A stretch of 64,000 nt of DNA. Origin: an uncultured Oscillospiraceae bacterium. Lineage in GTDB: Bacteria > Bacillota > Clostridia > Oscillospirales > Oscillospiraceae. The stretch is taken from NCBI GenBank assembly GCA_934597165.1, contig CAKTQP010000006.1, forward strand, positions 1-64,000, given 5' to 3'. A model generated the notes under the pieces. That model saw only the letters and a program-made list of their open reading frames with translations. It had not been told where the DNA came from and made no database searches. Shown here piece by piece: positions 31,939-41,009 of the stretch (its first letter is position 1; each line of letters opens with the position of its first letter). The position numbers and the translations under genes were made by a program.

Positions 31939-32633
31939 ACCGATTCCTCCTTTTCTTTGGGTTCCCGTCTGCCGTCCAGGCAGACGCAGAGGACGATAAG
32001 CGCCAGGGCGGGCAGGATGAAGTTCTTGCTGCCCAGCACCAGCAGGCACACCAGGGCGATGCCCAGCCCCATCCAGCCCGAGCGCTGTTTCTCCTTGCCC
32101 TCCAGCTGTCCCAGGAAGAGGACGGTGATGAGGGCGGTCAAGATGAAGTCCACACCAGTGGTGTTGATGGGCAGGGCGGAGCCTACCAGATAACCCAGGG
32201 CGCCGCTGGACACCCAGTAAATTTGATCGAGTAGGGTGATGAAAAAGTAGAACCAACCCCGATCCACCCCTTCCGGCGGGGTGATGGCACTGTTCAGGGC
32301 AAAGGTCTCATCGCACATCCCGAAGATGAGATACCCCTTCTTCCACCCCGTGTCCCGATACTTGCCCAGCATGGCTAGGCCGTAGAACAGGTGGCGGGCG
32401 TTGACCATGAGGGTCATGATGAAGGCGTTGAGGGGTTGGAAGGGGCCAACCAGCAGGTTCACCGTGACGAACTCCATGGAGCCGGCAAAGATGAAGATGC
32501 TCATGGCCAGGATGTAGAAGATGGGCAGCCCCATGCTCCGCATGAGCAGACCGTAGGATAGTCCTAAAAAGAGAAATTCTACCCAAATGGATAAGGTGTA
32601 GGGGAAGGCCGCCCGGAGGGCTTTTCGTTTCAT
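31935..32633 (-). CDS. azlC: AzlC-family branched-chain amino acid exporter
   Basis: A 232-residue polytopic protein. Family marks: FLFLGLSYGLLMRSMGLP, FAGSMEFVTVNLL, NARHLFYGLAML and FGMCDETFAL. It exports Ile, Leu and Val (and toxic analogues in Bacillus) together with AzlD. It is divergent from an XRE-cupin regulator, with three copies of a shared operator motif between them. In Bacillus the azl genes are under Lrp-type control, so the XRE-cupin link is a difference worth noting. Confidence 0.92.
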   Translation of the reverse strand: MKRKALRAAFPYTLSIWVEFLFLGLSYGLLMRSMGLPIFYILAMSIFIFAGSMEFVTVNLLVGPFQPLNAFIMTLMVNARHLFYGLAMLGKYRDTGWKKGYLIFGMCDETFALNSAITPPEGVDRGWFYFFITLLDQIYWVSSGALGYLVGSALPINTTGVDFILTALITVLFLGQLEGKEKQRSGWMGLGIALVCLLVLGSKNFILPALALIVLCVCLDGRREPKEKEESV

Positions 32634-32696
32634 CTCGTCTCAACTCCATTCTCCCTTGCCTTTCGGCCAGGGTTTTTGTATAATGATGGTATCGTA

Positions 32697-32756
32697 TATC
32701 GAACACACAGATGGTTTATCGAACGGTGTTGCAATATATCTTACAACTGTTCGATA
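32697..32756. promoter_or_regulatory. Triple TATCGAAC operator
   Basis: TATCGAAC at 32697-32704 and 32717-32724 (20 bases apart, two helical turns) and the inverted copy GTTCGATA at 32749-32756. They fill the gap between azlC and the XRE-cupin gene, where both promoters must lie. A TTGCAA at 32729 could be the plus-strand -35. Binding by the XRE-cupin protein is inference. Confidence 0.6.
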
Positions 32757-32785
32757 TATTTGTCAACCGGAAAGGGAGCAAACAG

Positions 32786-33346
32786 ATGGATTGGGATTTG
32801 GGACAGATCATCGCCATGAATTTGAAGCAGCTGCGGACGGAGCGCAACCTGACCTTAGGGCAGCTGGCCAAGGAGTCCGGGGTCAGCAAGGCCATCCTGT
32901 CCGACATGGAGAAGGGGGAGAGCAACCCCACCATCAACACCATCATCAAGGTGTCAAAAGGGCTGAACGTGCCCTATTCCCGTCTCATGGAGGGGGTGGA
33001 GCCGGAGTCCACCCTAGTGCGGCGGCAGGAGACGGTGATGCAGGCCAACGAGAACCATCACTATCGCATCTTCTGCTACTTCACCACCTCCCCCAAGCGC
33101 AACTTCGAGCTGTTCCGGGTGGAGCTGGATCCCAACTCCTCCAACGTCTCCATCGCCCATCCCCCCAAATCTCAGGAGTACCTGTACGTGCTGGAAGGGG
33201 AGTTGACCCTGGAGACCGAGACAGCATCCTACACCCTGCACCCGGGCGACTCCCTGGGCTTTGCTTCGTCAGTACCCCACACCTACCACAACCGGCAGAC
33301 GGAGCAGGCCGTGTTCCTCTGCATCAATTACCACCCCAACTTTTAA
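32786..33346 (+). CDS. XRE-family regulator with C-terminal cupin domain
   Basis: A 186-residue protein. The HTH (LGQLAKESGVSKAILSDMEK, about 23-42) is followed by a single cupin barrel (about 105-180) with PPKSQEYLYVLEGELTLE and HPGDSLGFASSVPHTYHN. This two-domain class senses a small molecule in the cupin and represses an adjacent transporter; here the divergent azlCD suggests an amino-acid-related ligand. The ATG at 32786 has AAAGGGAG 7 bases upstream; the upstream in-frame start lies within the operator region and is rejected. Confidence 0.9.
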   Translation: MDWDLGQIIAMNLKQLRTERNLTLGQLAKESGVSKAILSDMEKGESNPTINTIIKVSKGLNVPYSRLMEGVEPESTLVRRQETVMQANENHHYRIFCYFTTSPKRNFELFRVELDPNSSNVSIAHPPKSQEYLYVLEGELTLETETASYTLHPGDSLGFASSVPHTYHNRQTEQAVFLCINYHPNF

Positions 33347-33363
33347 GGAGAAAGGAGTCCCTT

Positions 33364-33750
33364 ATGCTGAACCGATACGCCTGGTTAGATACATTCCTCC
33401 GCGCCCACCCCGGCGTGACCTATGACTGGAAGGAGGAGTGGCAGTGGCACCGCTACCTGTTGGACGGCAAGCTGTTCGCTGCCCTCTGCCAGCCCGGCCC
33501 AGAGCATAAGGGCTACGACTGCCGCCCCCTGCTCACCGTGAAATGCGAGCCGGAGTTGGCCGTCGCCCTGCGCGCGGAGTACCCGGAGGACATCCTGCCC
33601 GGGTTCTACATGAACAAGACCCACTGGAACACCATCTTCCTGGACGGCAGCCTGTCCCAAGACCAGCTGGAACAGTTCTGCGACCGCTCCTATCAGCTGA
33701 TCTTCAGCAAGCTCACGAAAAAACGCCAGCGGGAGCTGACGGAAGGATAA
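33364..33750 (+). CDS. MmcQ/YjbR-family protein
   Basis: A 128-residue protein of the MmcQ/YjbR (DUF419) family with a CyaY-like fold. Typical stretches: GVTYDWKEEWQWHRYLLDGK, LLTVKCEPELAVALR, ILPGFYMNKTHWNTIFLDG and SYQLIFSKLTKK. Its biochemical role is not settled. It starts 17 bases after the XRE-cupin stop with GGAGAAAGGAG upstream, so it is co-transcribed. Confidence 0.9.
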   Translation: MLNRYAWLDTFLRAHPGVTYDWKEEWQWHRYLLDGKLFAALCQPGPEHKGYDCRPLLTVKCEPELAVALRAEYPEDILPGFYMNKTHWNTIFLDGSLSQDQLEQFCDRSYQLIFSKLTKKRQRELTEG

Positions 33751-33762
33751 GCATAGCAAAAG

Positions 33763-33789
33763 AGCACCCAGCCATCGGCTGGGTGCTTT
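33763..33789. terminator. Bidirectional terminator
   Basis: AGCACCCAGCC (33763-33773) pairs with GGCTGGGTGCT (33777-33787), followed by TT then G on the plus strand and CTTTTGC on the minus. It lies between convergent genes. Confidence 0.8.
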
Positions 33790-33790
33790 G

Positions 33791-34714
33791 TCATCGTTGG
33801 GCGATCTGCGCCAAGTCAGGACACTCCCGCAGGTCGGTGAGAAAATGCTGCAACGCCGGGTTCTGGTTGTCCTTCAGCCAGGCGGCGATGATCTCCTCCT
33901 CCTCGCCGTCGCCAATCAGCGGCACGAACACCAGATTGTCCGCATGATAGAGCTTGTCCGTGCAGTAGTCCGGCAGAATGGAGATGCCCTCCTCTGCTGC
34001 CACCATCATCAGGATGCTCTCCGTGTCCGAGGAGCGGAACAAAATGTTGGGCTTGTACCCGGCGGACTTGTACAGCTGCATGAAAAAGGCGTCGCCGTAG
34101 GAGTCATCGGCGTCCGAGGGGGACATATATAAAATGTTCTCTCCCCGCAGCTCCTCCCGTCTTAACTGCCGCCGTTGAGCGAAAGGATGCCCGGCATAGA
34201 GCGCCACCACCAGTTTGGCCTTCTGCACCGTCAAAAAGTCGATGCCTTCCTGCTGTTTCAGGTTGGTGCTGTCCCAGGTGAAGATGATGTCGTACACATG
34301 ATGGAGCAGCCCCGCCGCCAGCACGTCGGTGGAACACCGATAGAAGGTGATGAGCACATTGCTGTTCTGTTGGTGGAACCGCTGCATGAGCACCGACAGG
34401 TCGCTCCGCTCATACCCCCGCAGATACCCCACCCGCAGGCTGCCGCTGAGCCCCACCGCCGCGTCATGAACCCGCCGCGCGGCCTGGCTCATCCGCTCCA
34501 AAATGGCCTTGGCCTCCATCAGGAACATCTTTCCCGCCGGGGTCAGCGTCACCGGTCGGGTGCTCCGGTCGAACAGGGCGCAGCCCAGAGAGGCTTCCAG
34601 CTGACGGATCTGTTGGGTGATGGCGGTCTGGGAGATGTAGAATTGCTCCGCCGCCTTGGTGAAGCTGCGGGTCTCAGCGGCGGCGACGAAATATTTTAAC
34701 TGGTTTTGGTTCAT
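33791..34714 (-). CDS. LysR-family transcriptional regulator
   Basis: A 307-residue LTTR. The N-terminal HTH reads SFTKAAEQFYISQTAITQQIRQLE in context, and a periplasmic-binding-like effector domain runs from about residue 90 (GSLRVGYLRGYERSD) to the end. It is divergent from a sodium-dependent symporter gene and probably controls it. The ribosome site AGGAGG is 7 bases from the ATG. A dyad at 34760 could be its binding site. Confidence 0.93.
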   Translation of the reverse strand: MNQNQLKYFVAAAETRSFTKAAEQFYISQTAITQQIRQLEASLGCALFDRSTRPVTLTPAGKMFLMEAKAILERMSQAARRVHDAAVGLSGSLRVGYLRGYERSDLSVLMQRFHQQNSNVLITFYRCSTDVLAAGLLHHVYDIIFTWDSTNLKQQEGIDFLTVQKAKLVVALYAGHPFAQRRQLRREELRGENILYMSPSDADDSYGDAFFMQLYKSAGYKPNILFRSSDTESILMMVAAEEGISILPDYCTDKLYHADNLVFVPLIGDGEEEEIIAAWLKDNQNPALQHFLTDLRECPDLAQIAQR

Positions 34715-34759
34715 AAAGGGCCTCCTAGGCTGGGGAAAGCGCTGGAACGGGATTCTCTG

Positions 34760-34773
34760 TATGGTGTACCGTA
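34760..34773. promoter_or_regulatory. Possible LysR-type dyad
   Basis: TATGGTGTACCGTA is a near-palindrome with one mismatched pair. It lies 46 bases upstream of the LysR ATG and 176 bases before the symporter gene. Tentative. Confidence 0.35.
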
Positions 34774-34886
34774 TCTTGGAAACTGTATCTGCACCAAAAA
34801 CAATGCTCCAAACGTTGTTTCACAGAGAAATCGGGCGCTTTCCGCACACTATAACTTTCTCTTATGTTATCATACCTAAATCCCCC

Positions 34887-34915
34887 TTGTAAAGCCAATC
34901 TATCCACGGTAAAAT
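34887..34915 (+). promoter_or_regulatory. Promoter of the symporter gene
   Basis: TTGTAA (34887-34892), 17 bases, TAAAAT (34910-34915), 33 bases before the ATG. Confidence 0.6.
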
Positions 34916-34948
34916 AAGAACATCTTGTGAGAAAGAGGAGAGAAAACC

Positions 34949-36307
34949 ATGAAACGAGAAAATTTCCGCTCCCGCCTTGGCTTCCTGCTGGTCAGTGCAG
35001 GCTGCGCCATCGGGATCGGCAACGTCTGGCGCTTCCCATACATTGCCGGTCAGTACGGCGGCGGCTACTTTGTCCTGTTCTACCTGATCTGCCTGCTCAT
35101 CATGGGCGTCCCCGTCCTGACCATGGAGCTGGCCGTGGGCCGTGCCAGCCGCCGCAGCGCCGTCCTGGGCTATAAGGCCCTGGAAAAGCCCGGCCAGAAG
35201 TGGCACATCCACGGCTGGTTCTGCCTGCTGGGCTGTTACTTACTGATGATGTACTACACCACCGTCACCGGCTGGATGGTGAGCTACTTCTTTAAGTTCC
35301 TCACCGGCACCTTCTCTGACGGCATGGCCACCGAGGCGGTCAGCGCCGTCTTCGGAAACCTCCTGTCCTCCCCCGGTGAAATGGTCATCTGGACGGAAGT
35401 GGTGGTCCTGGCTGGCTTCATCGTGTGCAGCTTCGGCCTGCAGAACGGCCTGGAACGCATCACCAAGGGCATGATGCTGGCACTGCTGGTGCTCATCGTC
35501 GTCCTGGCCGTCCACAGCCTTACCCTCTCCGGCGCCGCCGAGGGCATGAAGTTCTACCTGCTCCCCTCCATGGACAGCATCAAGGAGAACGGCCTGGGCA
35601 ACGTCATCACCGCCGCCATGAATCAGGCATTCTTCACCTTGAGCCTGGGCATCGCCGCGATGGAGATCTTTGGCAGCTACATGGGCGACGAACACCGCCT
35701 GACCGGCGAATCCGTCCGCATCTGCGCCCTGGATACCTTTGTGGCTCTCATGTCCGGCATGATCATCTTCCCCGCCTGCTTCTCCTTCAACGTGGAACCC
35801 AACCAGGGCCCGTCCCTCATCTTCGACACCCTGCCCAACGTCTTCGTCAACATGGCCGGCGGCCGTCTGTGGGGCACCCTGTTCTTCCTGTTCATGGTCT
35901 TTGCCAGCTTCTCCACCGTCCTGGCGGTGTTTGAGAACATCATGGCCATGTGCATCGACACCTTCGGCTGGAGCCGCAAAAAGGCCGCCATCGTCAACGG
36001 CATCGTCCTGGCCGTGGCCAGCCTGCCCTGCGTCCTGGGCTACAACCTGTGGAGCGACCTGACCCTCATCGGCGGCCGCGATGTGCTGGACAGCGAGGAT
36101 TTCCTGGTCAGCAACCTGCTCCTGCCCATCGGCTCCCTTGTCTTCCTGCTCTTCTGCGTCAGCAAGTGGGGTTGGGGCTTTGACAAGTACCTGGCCGAGG
36201 CCAACAAGGGCGAGAACGGCCCCAAGCTGCCCCGGTGGCTCAAGCCCTATTTCCAGTGGGTTCTGCCCATCCTCATCCTGGTCATCCTGATTCAGGGCTT
36301 GCTCTGA
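34949..36307 (+). CDS. Neurotransmitter:sodium symporter (NSS) family transporter
   Basis: A 452-residue, 11-12-helix LeuT-fold symporter. TM1 carries the family motif GCAIGIGNVWRFPYIAGQYGGG with the unwound sodium-binding segment. NQAFFTLSLGIAAMEIFGSYM corresponds to TM6-TM7, and FLFMVFASFSTVLAVFENIM to TM8. Members take up amino acids with Na+; the substrate is not predictable. The ribosome site AGAGGAGAG precedes the ATG. Divergent LysR control is likely, and a terminator follows. Confidence 0.92.
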   Translation: MKRENFRSRLGFLLVSAGCAIGIGNVWRFPYIAGQYGGGYFVLFYLICLLIMGVPVLTMELAVGRASRRSAVLGYKALEKPGQKWHIHGWFCLLGCYLLMMYYTTVTGWMVSYFFKFLTGTFSDGMATEAVSAVFGNLLSSPGEMVIWTEVVVLAGFIVCSFGLQNGLERITKGMMLALLVLIVVLAVHSLTLSGAAEGMKFYLLPSMDSIKENGLGNVITAAMNQAFFTLSLGIAAMEIFGSYMGDEHRLTGESVRICALDTFVALMSGMIIFPACFSFNVEPNQGPSLIFDTLPNVFVNMAGGRLWGTLFFLFMVFASFSTVLAVFENIMAMCIDTFGWSRKKAAIVNGIVLAVASLPCVLGYNLWSDLTLIGGRDVLDSEDFLVSNLLLPIGSLVFLLFCVSKWGWGFDKYLAEANKGENGPKLPRWLKPYFQWVLPILILVILIQGLL

Positions 36308-36317
36308 TTCACCTTAT

Positions 36318-36354
36318 AAAAAATCACCTTGGAATCCTCCAAGGTGATTTTTTT
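36318..36354. terminator. Bidirectional terminator
   Basis: AATCACCTTGGA pairs with TCCAAGGTGATT, with an A-run before and a T-run of seven after. It also ends the long minus-strand operon whose last gene stops at 36354. Confidence 0.9.
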
Positions 36355-37286
36355 CATGCCAAATCGGGTTTCCCAATAAATTCTCGAATCAACGAGTCCG
36401 CCGCCACCAGCGACGGGTCGATGGGCACGAACTGGGCAAACGCATCGATCATCCGTGCCATCTCCCGCTGCCGCACATTCTCTCTGGGCAGCGCCTGCCG
36501 CAGGATGGGCGCGTACTGACGGAACACACAGATCTCATAGGGAAGGGCAGTGTCCAAAATGAGGTTGGCGCGGTACTTGTATGGAGAGATGTACAGCTTC
36601 TCCCCCCGCCGCACGTTGGCCCACAGGGCGAAGGTGGTGGTCACGTCGCTGCCCCGGAAGTTCATGTCCCGAACGCTCCGGCGGGTGAGCCGGATCCAGG
36701 TGCCTTTGAACACCGTCTCCGACCCGTCCACAATGTTAGAGCGAGCGGACAGGTAGATTTTGAACGCCTCCGGATGCCGCCCACCCAGGTCGTCATTGAG
36801 GGCGTGTATGCCTTCAAACACCACCACTTCATCCTTCCCCAACCGGATAGCCTCGCAACGGCTGGTGTCCCGCAGGTTCCGGGCGAAATCGTAGTAGGGC
36901 ACACAGATCTCCTCCCCCCGGTTCAGGGCGTCGAAGTGCTCGTTGAGCAAATCCATGTCCATGCAGAGTGGGGATTCCAGGTCATACAGCCCGTCGGACG
37001 TCCGTGGGGTGTACTCCGGAGAGATGGGGCGGAAATAGTTGTCCATAGAGATGGTGTGGGTGCGGATGCCCCGGCGGTTCAGCTCCTGATTGATCTTCAG
37101 TGCCGACGTGGTCTTCCCCGACCCAGAGGGGCCAGAGAGCAGGACGATGGGGCTTTGCCGCAGGTTGTTGGCGATCTTATCTGCCGCCGCGCAGATTTTC
37201 TCTTGAAACGCAGCGTCCGACTCCGCCAGAAATTCCTCCGGCGCACGGGCTGCCATGCGGTTGATGTCACTGAGTTGATATGCCAT
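36354..37286 (-). CDS. Uridine kinase-like nucleoside kinase
   Basis: A 310-residue P-loop kinase of the uridine kinase/phosphoribulokinase group. Walker A GPSGSGKTTSALKINQ (about 52-67), then HTISMDNYFRPISPEY and EVVVFEGIHALNDDL, which match the substrate and lid regions of uridine kinases. Longer than classical Udk (about 210) because of about 45 extra N-terminal and about 55 extra C-terminal residues. Many Clostridia carry this form, often as the C-terminal part of a TGS-kinase fusion. Last gene of the recJ-rel train, 21 bases after hemZ. Confidence 0.82.
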   Translation of the reverse strand: MAYQLSDINRMAARAPEEFLAESDAAFQEKICAAADKIANNLRQSPIVLLSGPSGSGKTTSALKINQELNRRGIRTHTISMDNYFRPISPEYTPRTSDGLYDLESPLCMDMDLLNEHFDALNRGEEICVPYYDFARNLRDTSRCEAIRLGKDEVVVFEGIHALNDDLGGRHPEAFKIYLSARSNIVDGSETVFKGTWIRLTRRSVRDMNFRGSDVTTTFALWANVRRGEKLYISPYKYRANLILDTALPYEICVFRQYAPILRQALPRENVRQREMARMIDAFAQFVPIDPSLVAADSLIREFIGKPDLA

Positions 37287-37307
37287 AGGCCGACCTTCCT
37301 TCCTCCG

Positions 37308-38819
37308 TCAGGTTGTCTCCTCCGCCCGCTGCCGCAAGGCCAGATGGAAGGGCACCAGCTCCGCCTTGTTCTGGCACACCTGCTCCACCCGTTCCAGATA
37401 GACGTGGGGATACTTGGGGTTGGTGATGCGGACGATCTTGCCCGTCGCCGGGTCGGTGAGCTTGGTGGAGCCGCCGCCGCCCAGAGCCAGGATGGTGTGC
37501 AGCTCCTCCATGATGCAGATGTTGTAGATGCCCTCGCACCCAGGCTTGCACCAGCCGATGTTCTCCAACGAGCCGGACATATACTTCTGCCGGTACAGAT
37601 AGTAGGGCAGATACCCCGCCTCCCGCAGCCGCCGCCAGGCGTACTCCAGCATCCCCGCCGTCTCCGCTCCAGAGGGCAGCCCCTGCCGCTCCATGGCCAG
37701 CCGGGAGCCCTTTTTCAGCGCCAGCGTGTGTACCGTGATGTTCTCCGGCGCCAATTCCAACACCTGCTCCAACGTGCGCTGAAACCCCTCCAAGCTGTCC
37801 TTAGGCAGCCCGGCGATCAAGTCCATGTTCACCATGGGGATGCCCGACTGCCGGACGATGGCGTAGGCGTCCAAAATGTCCGCCGCCGTGTGGCTCCGCC
37901 CCATGGCTTCCAGCACCGTGTCCTCCATGGATTGGGGGTTCACGGACACCCGGTCCACTTTGTGCGCCATCAGCACCGCCATTTTGTCCGCCGTGATGGT
38001 GTCCGGCCGCCCGGCCTCCACGGTGTATTCCGTCAAGCGAGACAGGTCAAAGCACTGCTCCACCTGGGTCAGCAGCCGTTCCAGCTGAGGGGCAGTCAAG
38101 GTGGTGGGGGTGCCGCCGCCGATGTAGATGGTGCGGATGTAGAGACCCGCCTGCCGGAGATACTCCGCGCTGGCCGCCATCTCCTGACACAGCCCATCCA
38201 GATAAGGCTCCACCAGCTTCAGCGCCTTCTGCACGTCGGCGGAGACGAAGCTGCAATAGGCGCAACGGGTGGGGCAGAAGGGGATGCCGATGTAGAGGGA
38301 AATTTCATCCGGTTTCAGGCTCCGCTTCACCGCCAACCCCGCTTGAGCGGCATCCAGCGCCAGCTCCGTACGGGACTGGGAGACGAAATAGGTGTCCCAG
38401 AATAGGGTATGCACTTCCTCCAAACTCATGCCAGCTTCCAGCGCACGGGACGCCAGCTTCGCCGGCCGGATGCCAGTCAGCATCCCCCAGGGCAACAACT
38501 TCCCGGTCAGCTGGACGGAGGCCTTGTAGAAGGACTGCTTGATGAGCCGCTGCAGCACCCGGTCGTTCACCAGCCCGCCGGTCAGCTCGGTCACCGGACA
38601 CCAGGAAAAGGCGGTGGACGTCCGTCCCTGGTACTGGATGCAGGCGGAGGCGGAGACATTCTCCTGCCCCTCTTGGGGCATCTGCAGCGTAGACCAGGCG
38701 GCGTCATCGTCAGCGCTGGGTTCCTCGTCCGGATACTCCGGACGCTGGTCAGGGAAGAGGGTGAGCAGGCTCTGTTCGACGGCGTAGCGGTAATCGTGGC
38801 CGAAAAGATAGAGTTTCAT
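37308..38819 (-). CDS. hemZ: HemZ-family radical SAM coproporphyrinogen dehydrogenase
   Basis: A 503-residue HemN-like radical SAM protein. The Fe-S motif is IPFCPTRCAYCSF (CxxxCxxC, about residues 185-197), followed by YIGGGTPTTL and EYTVEAGRPDTIT. The N-terminal 150-residue extension (KLYLFGHDYRYAVEQSL) and the TGIRPAKL motif identify the HemZ subgroup. Assigned to oxygen-independent haem synthesis, though HemZ activity in anaerobes is not well proven and no other haem gene is nearby. Upstream of the kinase in the same operon. Confidence 0.88.
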   Translation of the reverse strand: MKLYLFGHDYRYAVEQSLLTLFPDQRPEYPDEEPSADDDAAWSTLQMPQEGQENVSASACIQYQGRTSTAFSWCPVTELTGGLVNDRVLQRLIKQSFYKASVQLTGKLLPWGMLTGIRPAKLASRALEAGMSLEEVHTLFWDTYFVSQSRTELALDAAQAGLAVKRSLKPDEISLYIGIPFCPTRCAYCSFVSADVQKALKLVEPYLDGLCQEMAASAEYLRQAGLYIRTIYIGGGTPTTLTAPQLERLLTQVEQCFDLSRLTEYTVEAGRPDTITADKMAVLMAHKVDRVSVNPQSMEDTVLEAMGRSHTAADILDAYAIVRQSGIPMVNMDLIAGLPKDSLEGFQRTLEQVLELAPENITVHTLALKKGSRLAMERQGLPSGAETAGMLEYAWRRLREAGYLPYYLYRQKYMSGSLENIGWCKPGCEGIYNICIMEELHTILALGGGGSTKLTDPATGKIVRITNPKYPHVYLERVEQVCQNKAELVPFHLALRQRAEETT

Positions 38820-38900
38820 GGGCGTGGTTCTCCTGTGGATGAAATGAGAGAAACAGCCGCTGTACCCGGCGTGGGGGACAGCGACTGTCGGGTGTGATGT

Positions 38901-39536
38901 TTACTTCCGGCCGAACTTCTCCATGGCGTAGCGCATGAAGGGGTTGCTCTTGCGCTCGAAGTCCAGGGTGGTGCTCCGGTCGTGGCCGGGATAGACGTGG
39001 TAGTCGCCGTCGATGACCGCCAGGCAGCACAGGGACACCATCATATCCTTGGGGCTGCTGCCGGGGAAATCGGTACGGCCGCAGCTGCCGCAGAACAGGG
39101 TGTCGCCGGTGAACAGGTTGTCACCGATGGCCAGGGTGACGCTGCCGGGGGTGTGGCCGGGGGTGTGGAGGACGATGATGGTCTCCACGCCCATCTCCAA
39201 CGTCTCGCCGTCCTTGTAGAAGCGGATCTGATCCTTGAAGGCGCTCAGGTCAGACTTGCCAAAGCCGGTGTCAGGGCCGGGATAGTCCAGCTGGTGGACG
39301 TAGATGGGGATATTCCGGTTCAGGTTGGGCACCAGGCCGTCCAGACCGCTGGTGTGATCCCAGTGGCCGTGGGTCAGCAAAATTTTCTCAAAGTCGTAGC
39401 CGCTCTCCTTGGCGAACTGCGCGATGCGCTCGCCCTGATCGCCGGGATCGATGATGACGCCCTTTTTGGTCGTCTCATCGGCCACCAGATAGCAGTTGGT
39501 CGCCACCGGGCCCACAGTAAAGGATTTGATAAACAT
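38901..39536 (-). CDS. MBL-fold hydrolase (glyoxalase II-like)
   Basis: A 211-residue metallo-beta-lactamase-fold protein. The metal motif LTHGHWDHTSGLDGLV is present, then LHTPGHTPGSVTL and VYPGHDRSTTLDFE with the remaining His and Asp ligands. Similar proteins are hydroxyacylglutathione hydrolase-like thioesterases. The ATG at 39534-39536 (MFIKSFTVGP) has GGAGG 10 bases upstream, favoured over a start 18 bases earlier. In the recJ-rel train, 65 bases after dtd. Confidence 0.9.
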   Translation of the reverse strand: MFIKSFTVGPVATNCYLVADETTKKGVIIDPGDQGERIAQFAKESGYDFEKILLTHGHWDHTSGLDGLVPNLNRNIPIYVHQLDYPGPDTGFGKSDLSAFKDQIRFYKDGETLEMGVETIIVLHTPGHTPGSVTLAIGDNLFTGDTLFCGSCGRTDFPGSSPKDMMVSLCCLAVIDGDYHVYPGHDRSTTLDFERKSNPFMRYAMEKFGRK

Positions 39537-39601
39537 AGGGTTTGGGTCCTCCATTCTTATCTTTGTTGACTGGTATCGGTTCCGCCATTGTCGGCGGGTA
39601 T

Positions 39602-40045
39602 TTATAGGGTATCCGTGTCAAAGAGCAGGGTCACCGGCCCGTCGTTGACGGAGGCCACCTGCATATCCGCCCCAAACTCCCCGTGCTCCACCTGGAACCC
39701 ACGGCTCCGGCAGGCGTCCAGAAATTCCTCGTACAGCGGGATGGCCACGTCCGGCTTGGCCGCCTTGGAGAAGCCGGGACGGCGGGACTTCAGGTCGGCG
39801 TAGAGGGTGAACTGGCTGATGACCAGCAGAGCTCCGCCCACCGCCTCCAGATTCAAGTTCATTTTCCCATTTTTATCGGAAAATACCCGCAGATTGCAAA
39901 TTTTATCCGCCAGCCGAGTGACCTGAGCGGAGGTATCCTCCGGCCCGATGCCCAGCAGCACCAGATAACCGGTACCGATCTGACCATTGACCTTCCCATC
40001 GATGGTGACGGAGGCGGAGGAGACACGGGTGACAACAGCACGCAT
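39602..40045 (-). CDS. dtd: D-aminoacyl-tRNA deacylase
   Basis: A 147-residue homochirality editing enzyme that removes D-amino acids (and Gly) from tRNA. Diagnostic motifs: SQFTLYADLKSRRPGF (with the SQxT active site) and VNDGPVTLLFDT (GP cis-proline loop). In the operon downstream of rel and yitT, a usual clostridial neighbourhood. Confidence 0.95.
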   Translation of the reverse strand: MRAVVTRVSSASVTIDGKVNGQIGTGYLVLLGIGPEDTSAQVTRLADKICNLRVFSDKNGKMNLNLEAVGGALLVISQFTLYADLKSRRPGFSKAAKPDVAIPLYEEFLDACRSRGFQVEHGEFGADMQVASVNDGPVTLLFDTDTL

Positions 40046-40073
40046 GAGGGGACACGTCCTTTCTCGTTAGGGG

Positions 40074-40961
40074 TTAGGTAGTTTCGTCGCCAGCCTCCGC
40101 CGGTTGGGGCGGCAGCTGCTTGATGTGGTTGCCGATGATCTCGCCCACGTCAGAGACGGTCACAAAGGCGGACTGGTCGGCGTTGCGGATGATGCGCCGC
40201 ATAGCGGGCAGCTCCAGACGGGTGATGACGCAGTACAGCACCGCCTTGTCGCCGCTGATGAGGCCGGTGCCCTCCAAAATGGTGCAGGTGCGACCCAGCT
40301 GCTGGAAGATGGTGTCCGCCATGGCGGTGCCGTCCTGGGTGATAATCATCACCGACTTGGCCTCTTCCATGCCGTTTTCCACCATGTCGATGACCTTAAA
40401 GGTGATGAAGTAGGTCAGCAGGGAGTACAGGGCCCGATCCCAGCCAAAGAGCAGACCGGCGGCGGCGTAGATGACGATGTTGATGGAGAAGACGATCTGA
40501 CCGACGGAGAAGTTGGTCTTGCGGCTGATGAGCAGCGCCACCGTCTCCGTCCCATCCAGACAGCCGCCCCCTCGGAGCACCAGCCCCACGCCAGCGCCCA
40601 ACAGCACCCCGCCGAACACCACCGCCAGGAGCGGTTCCGAGGTGGCCGGTTTCAGCCCGGCGAAGACGGAGAGGAGGACGGAAAAGAGGGTCATGGAGTA
40701 GCCGGCGCTGACGAGGAAGCGCAGACCCATGTTCTTGGTGCCGATGATGAGGAAGGGGATGTTGAGCACAAAGGTGAGCACCCCCAGTGCGATGGGAGTC
40801 AGCTGGCTGACGATCATGCTGACGCCCACGATGCCCCCGTCCAAAATGGTGGCGGGGACCAAAAACTCTTCCAGCGCAAAGGCAGCCAACGCAGCACCTG
40901 CGGTCAGGAAGACAAAGCTGGCCAAAAACTGCCGGAAGGTGGAAAATTTTGTGTTGTTCAT
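40074..40961 (-). CDS. YitT-family membrane protein with DUF2179 domain
   Basis: A 295-residue protein: five to six membrane helices in the YitT pattern (SFVFLTAGAALAAFALEEFL, ILDGGIVGVSMI, GGGCLDGTETVALLIS) to about 190, then a cytoplasmic DUF2179 domain (AKSVMIITQDGTAMADTIF). The function is unknown. In the operon 48 bases after rel and 28 bases before dtd. Confidence 0.9.
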   Translation of the reverse strand: MNNTKFSTFRQFLASFVFLTAGAALAAFALEEFLVPATILDGGIVGVSMIVSQLTPIALGVLTFVLNIPFLIIGTKNMGLRFLVSAGYSMTLFSVLLSVFAGLKPATSEPLLAVVFGGVLLGAGVGLVLRGGGCLDGTETVALLISRKTNFSVGQIVFSINIVIYAAAGLLFGWDRALYSLLTYFITFKVIDMVENGMEEAKSVMIITQDGTAMADTIFQQLGRTCTILEGTGLISGDKAVLYCVITRLELPAMRRIIRNADQSAFVTVSDVGEIIGNHIKQLPPQPAEAGDETT

Positions 40962-41009
40962 AGTGATATTCCTCTCGTATGGAAACTTGCTTGCGGGAGG
41001 GACAGGGAA

